The notes below the pieces were generated by a model. That model made no database searches. It was not told the origin of the DNA and worked only from the letters and a program-made list of their open reading frames with translations. Position numbers and translations under genes: made by a program. A DNA stretch of 64,000 bases from Cryomorphaceae bacterium (GTDB lineage Bacteria; Bacteroidota; Bacteroidia; Flavobacteriales_D; Parvicellaceae), in NCBI GenBank assembly GCA_905182525.1, contig CAJJBV010000005.1, positions 62,001 to 126,000 of the forward strand, written 5' to 3'. Shown here in pieces: positions 17,291-29,005 of this stretch. Each line of letters starts with the position of its first letter. The first letter of the stretch is position 1.

Positions 17291-18736
17291 TTACTTTATT
17301 CTTTCTTTTCTATAGGCAAGCTCCCATGCAGTTAAAAAGACATATTTAGTTACTTTTGCTAATTTAGTAAAATCTATTTTCTCGAAATCGTCTGTTGGCT
17401 TGTGATAGTCCTCATGCATACCTCCAAAATAAAAAATTACCGGTATATTGTTTTTAGCAAAATTATAATGATCTGATCTTTCATAAAATCTATTAGGGTC
17501 ATCTTTTTTATTGTAGGTATAGTCTAAATTGAAAAAAATGTTTTCATTATTAACTTCTTCACTAATCGAGTGCAACTCTTTGCTAATTCTATCAGAACCT
17601 ATGAGATAAATGTAATTATTGTTATCGTGTAGAGTGTCTTTTCTTCCGACCATATCAATGTTTAAGTCAACAACTGTTTTAGAAAGTGGGAAAATTGGAT
17701 TCTCTGTATAATATCTTGATCCGAAAAGACCTTTTTCTTCACCCGAAAAAGCTAAAAATAGTATTCCTCTTTGTGGTACAAAACCTTCATCAAATGCTAG
17801 TTTAAAAGACTTGGCGATAGACATTAGCGAGCTTGTTCCAGAGCCGTCGTCATCTGCGCCGTTACAAATTTGACCATTATCATAACCTAAATGATCATAA
17901 TGAGCCGATATTACTATTAACTCGTCTGTTTTGCCTGGTATAAAGCCCAAAACGTTTTCGGAGTATTTAGTTTTGTTAGTCTGTGTTGAAAATGATGTAG
18001 TGTTGTCACCGTCTTTTAAAACACTTAATAATGATTGGTCATCAACAATGAAAAAAGGAATGTGTGCTTTAGATTTTTGATTCCCGTGAATTTTCATGTA
18101 AGGTTTTATTATTTGATCCTTTATTCTTAAGTCCGTGTTTTTATAATTCGGCTTTTGTAATATAACAGCAAGAGCTCCTTTAGAGGAAAAATAATTAATT
18201 TTCTTTCTCCAGCTAACGGGTTTTTCATGTTTGTTAGTGTCATTAAGTAATAGCACTACTTTTCCTTTAAAATTTTCTTCTTGTGGTTTTTGAGTTAAAG
18301 AGAATACCTGCAAGACTATTTGTTTACGTAAATAAGAACAATTTACAGGCAATCCCAAAGAATAAAATTCTTCTAAGAATTTAAGTTTAGTTCCGTTAAT
18401 CGAAAGGTCTACTGACGAAAGGTCCAGTACCTGTACAGGAAATTGTTGAAAATAAGTATTCTCAAGGGTTGTTGGGCTTGAAATGTTATATTTAATAAAG
18501 TGGTCTTTGATATAGCTAGCAGCCCTTTTTTGACCTTTTGTTGTTGTTTCTCTTCCCTCAAATTCGTCTGAAGAAAGCTTTTTCAAATATACTTTAAGAT
18601 CGGAAGTGCTGATTGTGTTAGAATATAACTGTGCTGTTTTTTGGGGTGTTTGGTTTTGGATAGTTTTAGGTTTTAAGACTACACAGGATGACACAAAAGC
18701 AATTATTAATAAGTAATAATATTTACTGTTTTCCAT
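17291..18736 (-). CDS. M28-family metallopeptidase, lipoprotein
   Basis: 481 residues from the ATG at 18736, chosen because it gives a lipoprotein signal (LLIIAFVSSC, Cys18) and overlaps rpiB by only 14 bp; the frame stays open 66 bp further upstream. A protease-associated (PA) type region at roughly residues 100-230 precedes the M28 catalytic domain. Zinc ligands are visible: SAHYDHLG, NGADDDGSG, AFSGEEKGLFGS with the catalytic Glu pair, LNIDMVGR, and the final HEDYHKPTDD. It should cleave N-terminal residues from peptides at the cell surface or in the periplasm. Its specificity cannot be told. Confidence 0.92.
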   Translation of the reverse strand: MENSKYYYLLIIAFVSSCVVLKPKTIQNQTPQKTAQLYSNTISTSDLKVYLKKLSSDEFEGRETTTKGQKRAASYIKDHFIKYNISSPTTLENTYFQQFPVQVLDLSSVDLSINGTKLKFLEEFYSLGLPVNCSYLRKQIVLQVFSLTQKPQEENFKGKVVLLLNDTNKHEKPVSWRKKINYFSSKGALAVILQKPNYKNTDLRIKDQIIKPYMKIHGNQKSKAHIPFFIVDDQSLLSVLKDGDNTTSFSTQTNKTKYSENVLGFIPGKTDELIVISAHYDHLGYDNGQICNGADDDGSGTSSLMSIAKSFKLAFDEGFVPQRGILFLAFSGEEKGLFGSRYYTENPIFPLSKTVVDLNIDMVGRKDTLHDNNNYIYLIGSDRISKELHSISEEVNNENIFFNLDYTYNKKDDPNRFYERSDHYNFAKNNIPVIFYFGGMHEDYHKPTDDFEKIDFTKLAKVTKYVFLTAWELAYRKERIK

Positions 18737-19154
18737 TAATCTTTGAAATTCTTTTTTTATGCCTTCCACCTTCAAAAGGTGTATTAATAAAGGTATTAAC
18801 AATTTTTATTGCCACTGGAAAAGATATAAATCTTGCAGGAAGTGCTAATGCATTTGCATCATTATGTAGCCTTGCCATTTCTGTAATTTCATTTGTCCAA
18901 CATAAAGCACACCTTATGTCCTTGTGCTTGTTTGCAGACATTTGAATTCCATTTCCGGAACCACAAATTAGTATTATTCTATCACATTTTTTCTTCTTAT
19001 ACTCACTAACCGCTTTATGAGCATAATCTGGGTAGTCAACGCTTGAATTCGAGGATGGGCCAGAATCTATAAAGATATGCTTTGCACTAAAAGAAGAAAT
19101 AAGGTAGCTTTTAAGTTCAAAACCTGCGTGATCAGATGCTATTGATATTTTCAT
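18723..19154 (-). CDS. rpiB: Ribose-5-phosphate isomerase B
   Basis: 143 residues. Starts with SIASDHAGFELK, the RpiB/LacAB signature including the Asp-His pair, followed by DYPDYAHKA and CGSGNGIQMSANK, the phosphate-binding loop, and ARLHNDANALALPARF. It interconverts ribose 5-phosphate and ribulose 5-phosphate in the pentose phosphate pathway. First gene of the minus-strand cluster leading to gpsA; its end overlaps the M28 peptidase start by 14 bp. Confidence 0.95.
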   Translation of the reverse strand: MKISIASDHAGFELKSYLISSFSAKHIFIDSGPSSNSSVDYPDYAHKAVSEYKKKKCDRIILICGSGNGIQMSANKHKDIRCALCWTNEITEMARLHNDANALALPARFISFPVAIKIVNTFINTPFEGGRHKKRISKINGKQ

Positions 19155-19454
19155 GTTATAAACTTGTTGGTTATATTGTTATAATTTTATTTGCTTTTGT
19201 AAGTAAGTTGTTTGATATAAAAAATAGTTTATTTATATGCTTTTAAAGAATAAAGAAATAAAGAATTAATTAAAAGGTTACCAACTAAACAAAGGCATCA
19301 TTTTTGATTTTTTATTAACTAATAAATTAATATTGTTTTATAAATATATTTTTAATAACTCATTAAATAGTTGATTTTAAATGTTTTATTTTAAATTCTT
19401 TTGTTGATCGAATGTTAATAAAACTTTTATTTGTAATAAAATTATAAAAACTCA
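19155..19454. other. AT-rich intergenic region between divergent genes
   Basis: Three hundred bases without a credible gene, separating rpiB (minus) from the MORN-type repeat gene (plus). It is extremely AT-rich with several short A and T runs and should hold promoters in both directions. One Bacteroidota-type promoter candidate is listed separately. I see no RNA gene or long hairpin. Confidence 0.6.
19404..19433 (+). promoter_or_regulatory. Candidate Bacteroidota-type promoter
   Basis: A TTG at 19404-19406 is followed after 19 bp by TTTATTTG (19426-19433), one mismatch from the TAnnTTTG -7 element of Bacteroidota primary sigma promoters. The spacing is right, and the MORN-type gene begins 21 bp downstream. 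Such AT-rich matches arise by chance, so this is tentative. Confidence 0.35.
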
Positions 19455-20972
19455 ATGTTTTACAAACAAATGAACATAGCTAATAATAATAAATGTATTT
19501 ACATAATCTTTTTTTTAATATATATAAATGTTAATTATTCTCAAAACGTTGAAAGTAAGAAGTTTTATTTTCAAACAGGAGAATTAAGTAGCGAGGGTAA
19601 TTTAAAGAATGGTAAGCCAGATGGGAAATGGACAAACTATTATAAAAATTCTAAAAAAAAGTCTATAGGCTTTTGGAAAGAAGCTTTACTTGATAGTACA
19701 TGGTTGTTTTATGATTCTTCTGGAATTATAACTCTAAAAGAGGAGTATAAAAATAATAAAAAGCATGGCATTATTATAAACTATGACAGTACAGGAAGAA
19801 TAGTAAAAAAAACTTTTTACAAAAACGGAAATAAAGAAGGTAAAGAAGTAGAATACTTTAAAGGTTCAAATAAAATTTTAAAAGAAAACAACTACGAAAA
19901 CAACATAAAAGATGGAACATGCTATAATTATGATAGTTTAGGAAATATAATTTCTATTTTGAATTATGACATGGGAATTATTAACAAAAAAGAAGAAATA
20001 AATAGGCTCGATTCAGAAGGTAAAAAACATGGTATTTGGAAAGTTCATTATGATAATAATAAAACGAAAATTGAAGAAACTTTTTTCCATGGACAAAAAG
20101 AAGGATTCAAAAAAGTTTATGATAAAAAAGGAAAAATAAAAGAAATAATAAAATATAAAGACGGTATAGAAAATAATATAGAAATAACAAAAGGAATAAA
20201 AATATCACAGATTAAAATTAAAAATGGGTATATATTAGGAGTATTAAAAAATAATAAAAAACAAGGTTTATTTAAAGTTTTTGATTCCACAGGAAAACAA
20301 ATTAATTTTAATTATTTTATAAATGATACTCTTATATATGAGGGAAACTTTGATAAATCAAATAATAAAAAAGGTAGTTGGGTGTTTTACTGGCCAAATG
20401 GGGAAATAAAGGAAAAAGGAGTTTTTTTTAAAAATAATAAAAGCGAAGAATGGAAATATTATTTTGAAAATGGTGTTTTACAACAACAAGGAAAGTTTCT
20501 AAAAAATAAACCAAATGGTGTCTGGCAATGGTGGTATATAAATGGTAAAATAAGAAGACAAGAAGAATATATAAATGGAAAAGAAAATGGATTAATAATA
20601 GAATACGATACTAACGGAGTAGTAATAACTAAAGGTGAATATTTTTATGGTGAAAGAGAAGGTAATTGGGAATATAAAATAAATGATTTTAAAGAAAAAG
20701 GAAAATATATAGGAGGAATGAAAATAGGATTATGGAAATCTACATATACTACAACTAACAAAACAAAATTTAAAGGCGAATTTATTAATGATATTCCTAT
20801 TGGCAAGCATGTTAGTTACTATTCAAATGGATTAAAAAAAGAAGAAGGAAAATATAAAAACGGAGAAAAAAATGGAGAATGGAATATTTATAATAAAAAA
20901 GGAGAATTAATAGTAACTTATTTATATAAGAATGGAAATGAGTTTAAAAGAGATGGTGTTAAAATTAAATAA
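19455..20972 (+). CDS. Secreted MORN/YwqK-type repeat protein
   Basis: 505 residues; the start is ATG 19455 or ATG 19470. A hydrophobic signal segment (IYIIFFLIYINVNYSQ) precedes about fifteen repeats of 22-24 residues with the pattern NGKPDGKWTNYY or GEREGNWEY, the MORN-like beta-hairpin unit that annotation pipelines often call YwqK-family antitoxin. No toxin partner is present, so the antitoxin name should not be taken literally. It is strongly Lys/Asn/Ile-rich. Six bases separate it from rsmI, so the two are probably co-transcribed. Function unknown; probably a periplasmic or surface scaffold. Confidence 0.8.
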   Translation: MFYKQMNIANNNKCIYIIFFLIYINVNYSQNVESKKFYFQTGELSSEGNLKNGKPDGKWTNYYKNSKKKSIGFWKEALLDSTWLFYDSSGIITLKEEYKNNKKHGIIINYDSTGRIVKKTFYKNGNKEGKEVEYFKGSNKILKENNYENNIKDGTCYNYDSLGNIISILNYDMGIINKKEEINRLDSEGKKHGIWKVHYDNNKTKIEETFFHGQKEGFKKVYDKKGKIKEIIKYKDGIENNIEITKGIKISQIKIKNGYILGVLKNNKKQGLFKVFDSTGKQINFNYFINDTLIYEGNFDKSNNKKGSWVFYWPNGEIKEKGVFFKNNKSEEWKYYFENGVLQQQGKFLKNKPNGVWQWWYINGKIRRQEEYINGKENGLIIEYDTNGVVITKGEYFYGEREGNWEYKINDFKEKGKYIGGMKIGLWKSTYTTTNKTKFKGEFINDIPIGKHVSYYSNGLKKEEGKYKNGEKNGEWNIYNKKGELIVTYLYKNGNEFKRDGVKIK

Positions 20973-20978
20973 TAGAAA

Positions 20979-21674
20979 TTGGGTAATATCTATATAATAC
21001 CAACACCAATAGGTAACCTAGGTGATATAACCTATAGATCTAAGGAAACGCTAGAAAAAGTAAATAAAATATTCGCTGAGGACACTAGAATAACAAAAAA
21101 ACTTTTGATAAAATATAATATTATTAATAGTATTTCACCTTATCATCAACATAACGAGCATCAAGTTGTAGATTTAATAATTAAAGAGATTAAAGAAAAA
21201 GATATTGACATTGCTCTCGTTTCTGATGCAGGTACACCAGGAATAAGTGACCCAGGATTTTTATTAGTAAACAAAGCAAAAGAAAACAATATACCTGTTT
21301 TTTGTTTGCCTGGTCCCACTTCTATAATTCCAGCTTTAGTACAGTCGGGATTTGCAACAGATGAGTTTAGTTTTTTTGGTTTTTTACCACATAAAAAAGG
21401 AAGAAAAATAAAACTAAAAAAAATATTAAATATTTCTCATACTATTGTTTTGTTTGAATCTCCACATAGGCTTCTTAAACTATTAAACGAAATAAAGTTA
21501 GAGATACTAGATACCAGACAAATTAGTATTTCTAGAGAAATAACAAAAATATACGAAGAAAATATAAGAGGAACTGCAGAAGAGTTAATTTTACATTTTG
21601 AAAAAAACAAAGTAAAAGGAGAAATAGTATTGTTAATAGATAAAATACCCAAGAAAAAAAATGCAAGAATATGA
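20979..21674 (+). CDS. rsmI: 16S rRNA (cytidine1402-2'-O)-methyltransferase
   Basis: 231 residues with a TTG start. The N-terminus [14 protein letters not shown], then [25 protein letters not shown] and [11 protein letters not shown] are the tetrapyrrole-methylase-fold motifs of RsmI, with SAM-binding Gly-rich loops. It methylates the ribose of C1402 in the ribosomal decoding centre. The protein is shorter than E. coli RsmI, which has an extra C-terminal domain; lengths near 225-235 are normal in Bacteroidota. The 3' end overlaps leuS by 14 bp. Confidence 0.95.
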   Translation: MGNIYIIPTPIGNLGDITYRSKETLEKVNKIFAEDTRITKKLLIKYNIINSISPYHQHNEHQVVDLIIKEIKEKDIDIALVSDAGTPGISDPGFLLVNKAKENNIPVFCLPGPTSIIPALVQSGFATDEFSFFGFLPHKKGRKIKLKKILNISHTIVLFESPHRLLKLLNEIKLEILDTRQISISREITKIYEENIRGTAEELILHFEKNKVKGEIVLLIDKIPKKKNARI

Positions 21675-24598
21675 TCCTCAAATAATTGAAAGAAAGTGGC
21701 AAAAATATTGGTTTGAAAATAAAACTTTTGCTGCAAAAGACAAAACAAACAAACCCAAGTTTTATGTTTTAGATATGTTTCCTTATCCCTCTGGTGCTGG
21801 ATTGCACGTGGGACACCCTCTAGGCTACATAGCTTCCGATGTTTACGCTAGATATAAAAGACTGTTAGGTTTTAATGTTTTACACCCGATGGGATATGAT
21901 TCTTTTGGTTTGCCGGCAGAACAATACGCTATTCAAACTGGCCAACATCCAGCTGTTACAACAAAAACAAACATAGATGGAGGAAACGACATTGAAGGAA
22001 ACGTAATTTTAGGCTACAGAAAACAACTAGATAAACTTGGATTTTCTTATGATTGGGATAGAGAAATAAGGACATCTTCGCCTGAATATTACAAATGGAC
22101 ACAATGGATTTTCAAACAAATATTTAACTCTTGGTATAATAAAGAAACAAAAAAAGCTGAAAAAATAGAGACCTTAGTGTTGAAGTTTGAAAAAAAAGGA
22201 AACAAAGGCGTTAATGCCAGCACAAACAATAAAGTTATTTTTTCTTCATCAGAATGGAATAGCTGGAGTCAAGAAAAAAAAGAAAAAACACTTTTAAAAT
22301 ATAGGCTTACTTACCTTTCTGATAGCTATGGTAAACTGGTGTCCAGAGCTTGGAACAGTCTTAGCAAATGACGAGATTAAAAATGGATTTTCAGAAAGAG
22401 GAGGATTTCCGGTTGAGCAAAAAAAAATGAGACAGTGGAGCATGAGGATAACAGCATATGCTGAACGGCTAATAAAAGATCTAGATAAATTAGACTGGTC
22501 CGAATCGATAAAAGAAACACAAAAAAACTGGATAGGCAAATCAAAAGGAGCGACAATTAACTTTCAAATACCAGGACTAGAAAATAAAATTGAAGTATTT
22601 ACAACAAGACCGGAAACTATATTTGGGGTTTCATTTATAGTGCTTTCTCCAGAACATAAACTATTAAAAAAGGTAACCACAAATAAACAAAAACAAAAAA
22701 TAGAGGAGTATATAGCTAAAGCATCATTAAGATCAGAAAGAGAAAGAACAAGCGAAGTAAAACAGGTGACAGGAGAGTTTACAGGTGCTTACGCAATTCA
22801 CCCTTTTACAAAAAAGAAACTTCCTATTTGGACAGCAGACTATGTTCTTTCTTCTTATGGGTCAGGAGCCATTATGTCTGTTCCTTGCGGGGACCAAAGA
22901 GACTGGCTATTTGCAACAAAGTTTAAGATTACCATTATCAACATCTTTAAAGACAAGGACATCTCTAAAAGTGCATATACAAACAAGGATGCAATTTTAA
23001 ATAATTCAGACTTTTTAAACGGAATAACAACAAAAAAAGCAGAGCAATTAGCGATAAAAGAGCTAGCAAAAAACAACTATGCAGAGCCAAAAACACAGTA
23101 TAAATTAAGAGATGCTGTTTTTTCTCGACAAAGATATTGGGGAGAACCCTTTCCTGTTTATTATAAAGGTACTTTACCATACTTATTAAAGAACGATAAA
23201 GTTGTTGAGCTACCCAAAATCGATAATTACTTACCCACTAATGATGGAGAGCCACCATTAGCAAGAGTAAGCAAAGAAGAATGGAAAACAGATTTTTCTG
23301 GAGACAGAATGGAAGCGAACACCATGCCTGGCTGGGCAGGAAGTAGCTGGTATTTTTTGCGTTACATAGACCCCTTAAACACCAAAGAGTTCGTCTCCAA
23401 AGAGAAATTAAATTATTGGAAAAATGTAGACTTGTATGTTGGCGGAGCAGAGCACGCAACAGGACATCTTTTATATTCTCGGTTCTGGACAAAAATTTTA
23501 TATGACCTTAAGTATATTCCCTTTGAAGAGCCCTTTAAAAAAATGATCAACCAAGGAATGATACAAGGTAACTCTAGATTTGTTTACAAGCTAAAAAATG
23601 AATCGAGTAGTATTACAAAAAAACACACCATTTATTTTTCCAAAAATATAGTTGAGGATATAAACCACAGGAACAGCTTTTCGATAAATGAATTTAAAGA
23701 AAAATTAATAAACACAACCCTATATAAAGCTGATGCACAACTTTTAAAAAAACTACATACTCAACTTGAAAAACACGTTTTTAAAACACATGTAGATATT
23801 AATCTAGTAGAAGGGTATGAGCTAGACATTAAAGCGTTTAAAAAGTCTAGAAAAGAATACAATAATGCAGAGTTTGTTTTAGAAAACGAAAAATTTAAAT
23901 GCTCTGGGGCGGTAGAAAAAATGTCAAAGTCATATTATAATGTTCAAAACCCCGACACCTTAGTTGAAAAATACGGGGCAGACACCTTAAGGTGTTATGA
24001 AATGTTTTTGGGGCCGCTAGAACAACATAAACCATGGGACACCAAAGGAATAACCGGCGTTTATAGTTTTTTAAAAAAGTTTTGGAAACTTTTTCATAAG
24101 GAAGGAAAATTTAATGTTTCAAAGGGGTCTCCAACCCCCCAAGAACTCAAGACTATACACAAAACCATAAAAAAAACGAAAGAAGATATAGACAGGTTTT
24201 CTTTCAACACACCCGTTTCAAGCTTTATGATATGTGTAAACGAACTAACATCATTAAGCTGTAACAATACAGAAATACTTTCTTTACTGTGTATTATTTT
24301 ATCTCCCTACGCCCCACACGTGACAGAAGAAATGTGGAGTAAAATGGGAAACAAAAATAGTATTTCTCTTGCGGAATTTCCAGAATATAAAAATGAATAT
24401 ATTTTAGAAAACAAATTCAAGTACCCAATCTCATTTAATGGAAAAATGAAATTTTTATTAGAACTTCCCAAAACACTCTCAATTAGTGACATTGAAAAAG
24501 AAGTGCTTAACAACACAAAAACAATTAAATTATTACAAGGAAAACCACACAAAAAAGTAATAGTAGTTCCTAATAAGATAGTAAATATTGTTATTTAG
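21661..24598 (+). CDS. leuS: Leucine-tRNA ligase (one frame break)
   Basis: Class I synthetase charging tRNA-Leu, about 978 residues once corrected. HIGH-type motif in [13 protein letters not shown], the [14 protein letters not shown] block, KMSKS in [14 protein letters not shown] and [17 protein letters not shown]. The editing (CP1) domain lies at about residues 240-420. The frame breaks at 22330: the first frame reads on into nonsense, whereas dropping one G of TATGG gives [15 protein letters not shown], the expected continuation. The total length is one base over a multiple of three, consistent with a single inserted base in the consensus. Overlaps rsmI at its start and the convergent lspA by 8 bp at its end. 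Confidence 0.95.
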
Positions 24599-25250
24599 CG
24601 GACCTTGAAAACAGCATCGCTAAGTCAAGATCTTCCTTGCGAACAAGTTTCTTATAAAAAATCACAATAATAAAGACACTTGAAGAAATGCAGGTGTCTG
24701 CAATATTAAAAACAGGCGGAAATACTTCAGTATTTTTTAAACCAAAAGGAGCCCATGAAGGCCAATAAAACTCAAGATGAATCATGTCAACTACACACCC
24801 TTCAAGGAAGCCAGAGTACCCACCTTCAAAAACAGAAGAAACACCAGAATACCCAACCCAGTATTCAATATCGCTATTCCAAGAAGTCCCAGAGCTAAAA
24901 ATTAGGCCATAAAATAAATTATCAATAATATTTCCTAATGCACCAGAAAAAACAAAGCACAGAATAACAACAAAACCCTTATGAGCGCCTTTTTTAATTA
25001 ATAAATAAATATATTTCCCTATAAAAAAAACAGCAAAGACCCGAAAAACACCAAGAATGTATTTACTTGTTAGCCCCCCAAAAGAAAGACCAAAAGCCAT
25101 CCCTGGATTTTCTACAAAATCAAATCTTAGAATGCCTAAGTTAAAAATATTCTCACCCAAGGTATAGTTACATTTCACCCAAAACTTAAGAGACTGGTCT
25201 AAAATCAGTACAGAAAAGATAATTAAAAAAGGATAATACTTCTTAATCAA
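24591..25250 (-). CDS. lspA: Lipoprotein signal peptidase (signal peptidase II)
   Basis: 219 residues with four membrane helices. FVENPGMAFGL, SGALGNIIDNLFYG and the C-terminal FNIADTCISSSV contain the two catalytic Asp residues of LspA. It cleaves prolipoprotein signal peptides in the inner membrane; many lipobox proteins in this window would be substrates. Longer than E. coli LspA (164) because of a loop before the second Asp, as usual in Bacteroidota. It follows the DksA-like gene by 6 bp and overlaps leuS convergently by 8 bp. Confidence 0.95.
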   Translation of the reverse strand: MIKKYYPFLIIFSVLILDQSLKFWVKCNYTLGENIFNLGILRFDFVENPGMAFGLSFGGLTSKYILGVFRVFAVFFIGKYIYLLIKKGAHKGFVVILCFVFSGALGNIIDNLFYGLIFSSGTSWNSDIEYWVGYSGVSSVFEGGYSGFLEGCVVDMIHLEFYWPSWAPFGLKNTEVFPPVFNIADTCISSSVFIIVIFYKKLVRKEDLDLAMLFSRSAK

Positions 25251-25256
25251 AAGAAA

Positions 25257-25637
25257 TCAGTTTTCAGCTTTTTTAGCTTCTATACTTAGCGTTGTGTGAG
25301 GGACAAGCTTAAGACGATCTTTACTTATAAGCTTACCGGTTTTTCTACAAATCCCATAAGTTTTATTTTTTATTCTAATAAGTGCATGCTCTAAGTTGGT
25401 AATGAACTTTTCTGTCCGGGAGGCAAGTTGAGCATTTTCCTCTCTCATTAATGTTTCTGCCCCATCTTCCATCATGTTAAAGGACCTCCCTGTATCATTT
25501 GTGCCGTGGTCATCTTTATGTGAAAGGGACCCTTTTAAAATTTCAAGAGCCTCTTTTGCTTCTTCAAGCTTTTGCGCAATTATAGTTCGAAACTCTTCAA
25601 GTTCAGTGTCTCCGTACCTGTTTTTTTCATTATTCAT
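25257..25637 (-). CDS. DksA/TraR-family protein with degenerate zinc finger
   Basis: 126 residues. An N-terminal helical hairpin (about 10-90) is followed by a short finger region YGICRKTGKLISKDRLK. Only one Cys remains, where canonical DksA zinc fingers have four, so zinc binding is doubtful. The end RLKLVPHTTLSIEAKK is typical of the family. DksA-like proteins enter the RNA polymerase secondary channel, sometimes with ppGpp. Order ileS - this gene - lspA matches what I know in Bacteroidota; ileS overlaps its start by 8 bp. Confidence 0.88.
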   Translation of the reverse strand: MNNEKNRYGDTELEEFRTIIAQKLEEAKEALEILKGSLSHKDDHGTNDTGRSFNMMEDGAETLMREENAQLASRTEKFITNLEHALIRIKNKTYGICRKTGKLISKDRLKLVPHTTLSIEAKKAEN

Positions 25638-28600
25638 AATGATGTGTATTTATTTTTTCAATGGAATATTTAAATTCTTTACCACCTTTTAAAATACTGG
25701 AATCTTCAAATTTATCAACGAAGATTAAGTTTTTTGTCAATGTTTCGGAGCAAATATAATTTAAATTGTTATTAAAAGCTTCTTGGGTTTGCTTATCGGA
25801 AAAGATTTTGATTTTAATAAAGTCTGTAACCTCAAGCATCATTTCTTTTCTCTCGTTTTGAATTAGACTAACAAAGTCCCTTGAAAGCCCCTCTTCCATA
25901 AGCCTCTTACTTATAGAGACATCCAGAGCAACAGTGATATTTCCAGAATTAGCGATTTCCCACCCGGGCACTTCTTCGGTTAAAATCTCAACATCTTCGT
26001 TTAAAAGTATTACAACCCCATCATTTAAAAGAACTTCTTTTTGACCAGTCTTTTCAAAAAGCACAATATCCTCATTGCTCCAATCACCAATAATAGAAGC
26101 AATGTCTTTCATGTTTTTGCCTTGTTTTGGGCCTAAAATTTTAAAATTTGCTTTAGCTTTCTTTTTTAATAAAGAATCGCTAGAAGAAATAAATTCAATG
26201 GCCTTTATGTTAACTTCCGAAACAATAATTGACTCAACCTCTTTTACGGCGCTATCAAACTCTTTACCAATAGATGGAATTAAAACTCTTTGTAGAGGCT
26301 GCCTAACTTTTATTTTAGTTTTTTTACGAAGGCTTAATATTAAAGAAGAGATTTTTTGGGCAAGAGCCATTTTATACTCTAGACTGCTACTTATAAGGCT
26401 ATCATTATGTTCTGGGAAAAGAGACAAATGAACAGAGTCTTCAGCAGAACACAGGTCCTCATAAAGCATGTCGCTATAAAAAGGCGCTACAGGAGACATC
26501 ATTATGCTGATTTCTTTTAAGCAAATAAAAAGAGTGTCGTAAGCAGCTTTCTTCTCCTCGTTAAAGACCCCTTTCCAAAAACGTTTTCTACAAAGACGCA
26601 CATACCAGTTGCTAAGATCATTTATTACAAAAGATTGTATTTCTCTTGCTGCTTTTGTGGGCTCATAATCATTATAGTCTCTTTCTACATCTTTAATAAG
26701 TGAATTTAACCTGGAAAGAATCCAAGAGTCAAGCTCAGTAAGTTTTGTGGAAGTTTTATTTTTATCGTATTTGTAGCTGTCAAGATTAGCATAAAGCGCA
26801 AAGAAATTATAGGTGTTAAAAAGGGTTCCAAAAAATTTTCTTCTAACCTCGTTTATACCTTCAAAATCAAATTTTAAGTTGTCCCACGGCTGAGCATTTG
26901 ATATCATATACCACCTAGTTGCATCGGCACCATATTCCTTTAAAGTTTCAAATGGATCTACAGAATTCCCAAGGCGCTTAGACATTTTTTGACCAGACTT
27001 ATCTAAAACAAGCCCATTGGAAATAACATTTTTATAAGCAACAGAACCAGTGATCATTGTAGATATCGCATGTAAAGTATAAAACCAACCTCGGGTTTGG
27101 TCAACACCTTCTGCAATAAAATCAGCCGGAAACGCTTTTTTTTCATCAATCATCTCCTTATTTTCAAAAGGGTAGTGCCACTGAGCGAATGGCATAGACC
27201 CAGAATCAAACCAAACATCTATAAGATCTTTCTCCCTGTAAAGAGGGGTTCCATTTTTTGAGGATAGAACAATTTTGTCTACAAAGCTTTTGTGTAAATC
27301 AAAAAAAGAATAATTTTCTTTACTATAGTTGTTGTCTTGAAAATTTTCTAAAGGATTTACTTTCATGTGCCCCATTTTAATAGAAAATGCAATTTCTTTT
27401 TTTAATTCCTCGACTGAACCAATACACACAACATCCGCACTATCTTCACTTCTCCATATTGGAATAGGAATTCCCCAAAACCTAGACCTAGAAAGGTTCC
27501 AGTCGTTCGCGTTTTCTAGCCAATTTCCAAACCTTCCAGTTCCTGTGGACGTAGGCTTCCAATTAATATTTTTATTCAATTCCACCATGTTTTTTTTAAA
27601 AGCGGAAACTTTCACAAACCAAGAATCAAGGGGATAATATAAAACGGGCTTATCTGTTCTCCAACAATGTGGGTAACTGTGCTCGTATTTCTCAACTTTA
27701 AAAGCTTTATTTTCTTCTTTTAGGATTATTGCAATCTCCACGTCTAAAGGCTTTCTTTTAGGGTCTGCACTTTCGTAATATGCTTCTTTAACAAACTTAC
27801 CACTGAGAACTACCTAAACCATCGACAAAAGCACCTTTAAGGTTTACTAAAGGAACTAATTCACCTGTTGAATTTTTAATAAGCATTGGAGGAACACCAG
27901 CATTAATAGCGACCTTTGCATCATCCGCTCCAAAGGTAGGTGCGATATGAACAATTCCAGTGCCCTCTTCCACGGAAACAAATTCTCCATGAATTACTCT
28001 AAAAGCCTTTTCTGGAAATTCGGCAGGCTGCACCAGGGGCATTAATTGGTGGTAAAATAGCCCAACCAATACTTTTCCTTTAACTTTTTTGATAACCTCG
28101 TATGATATTTGCTTTTCTTTATCTTTCAGGTCCTCAAAAGCAACATATGGCGAAGAAAACACTTTTTTTAAAAGCTTTTCAGCCGTAACAACTACAACCT
28201 CTTCGCCAGTATACTGATTATGGGTTTTAACAACAACATAGTCCACGTTATTATTTACCGCTAAAGCAGTGTTAGAAGGCAACGTCCAAGGGGTTGTTGT
28301 CCAAGCCAATAGATAAACATTTTCTTTGACCCCGAAGACTGAGGCATTATTATTTTTAATTCTAAACTGAGCAGTAATTGAAGTGTCTTTTACATTCTTG
28401 TAACACCCAGGTTGATTGATTTCATGAGAACTAAGACCGGTTCCTGCCATAGGTGAGTAGGGTTGAACAGAATAGCCTTTATAAATCAAACCCTTGTCAA
28501 AAGCCTGCTTAAGTATCCACCAAACCGACTCCATGTATTTGTTTTCATAAGTAACGTAAGGATCCTCAGTATCTACCCAATACCCCATTTTTGAAGTTAG

Positions 28601-29002
28601 ATCGTTCCAAACATTAGTATATTTCATTACAGCTTTTTTACAAGCGGCATTATAGTCTTCAATGCTAATTTTGACACCAATATCCTCCTTTGTTATTCCA
28701 AGTTCTTTTTCAACACCTAGTTCAACGGGCAAACCATGAGTGTCCCACCCAGCCTTTCTATTAACCTGAAAACCCTGAAGGGTTTTGAATCGACAAAAAA
28801 CATCTTTTATAGTTCTTCCCATCACATGGTGAATACCAGGAAGGCCATTGGAAGAAGGGGGTCCTTCAAAAAAAACAAAAGGCTTGTTGCCCTCCCTGTT
28901 ACTAAGACTTTCTTTAAAAGTATTATTTTTCTTCCATTTTTCGAGAACAGAATCTGCAATTTCAGAAAGATTTAGCTCTTTTCTTTGTTTAAATAAACTC
29001 AT
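25630..29002 (-). CDS. ileS: Isoleucine-tRNA ligase (one frame break)
   Basis: Class I synthetase for isoleucine, about 1123 residues once corrected. The N-terminal piece holds EGPPSSNGLPGIHHVMGRT (HIGH motif). The C-terminal piece holds SGQKMSKRLGNSVDP (KMSKS) and GADATRWYMI. Between them, at about 27804-27811, the first frame runs GLGSSQW and stops, while the other frame gives SGKFVKEAYYESADP, the expected sequence after GLGxF. The total is one base over a multiple of three, so one inserted base explains it. The overlap of 8 bp with the DksA-like gene suggests co-transcription with it and lspA. Confidence 0.95.
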
Positions 29003-29005
29003 ACA

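Noticed and set aside
19455-20972. Toxin-antitoxin system based on the YwqK-type repeats
   Set aside because: No toxin gene is adjacent; the downstream gene is rsmI and the upstream gene is rpiB on the other strand. The protein has a signal segment, so an antitoxin role is unlikely.
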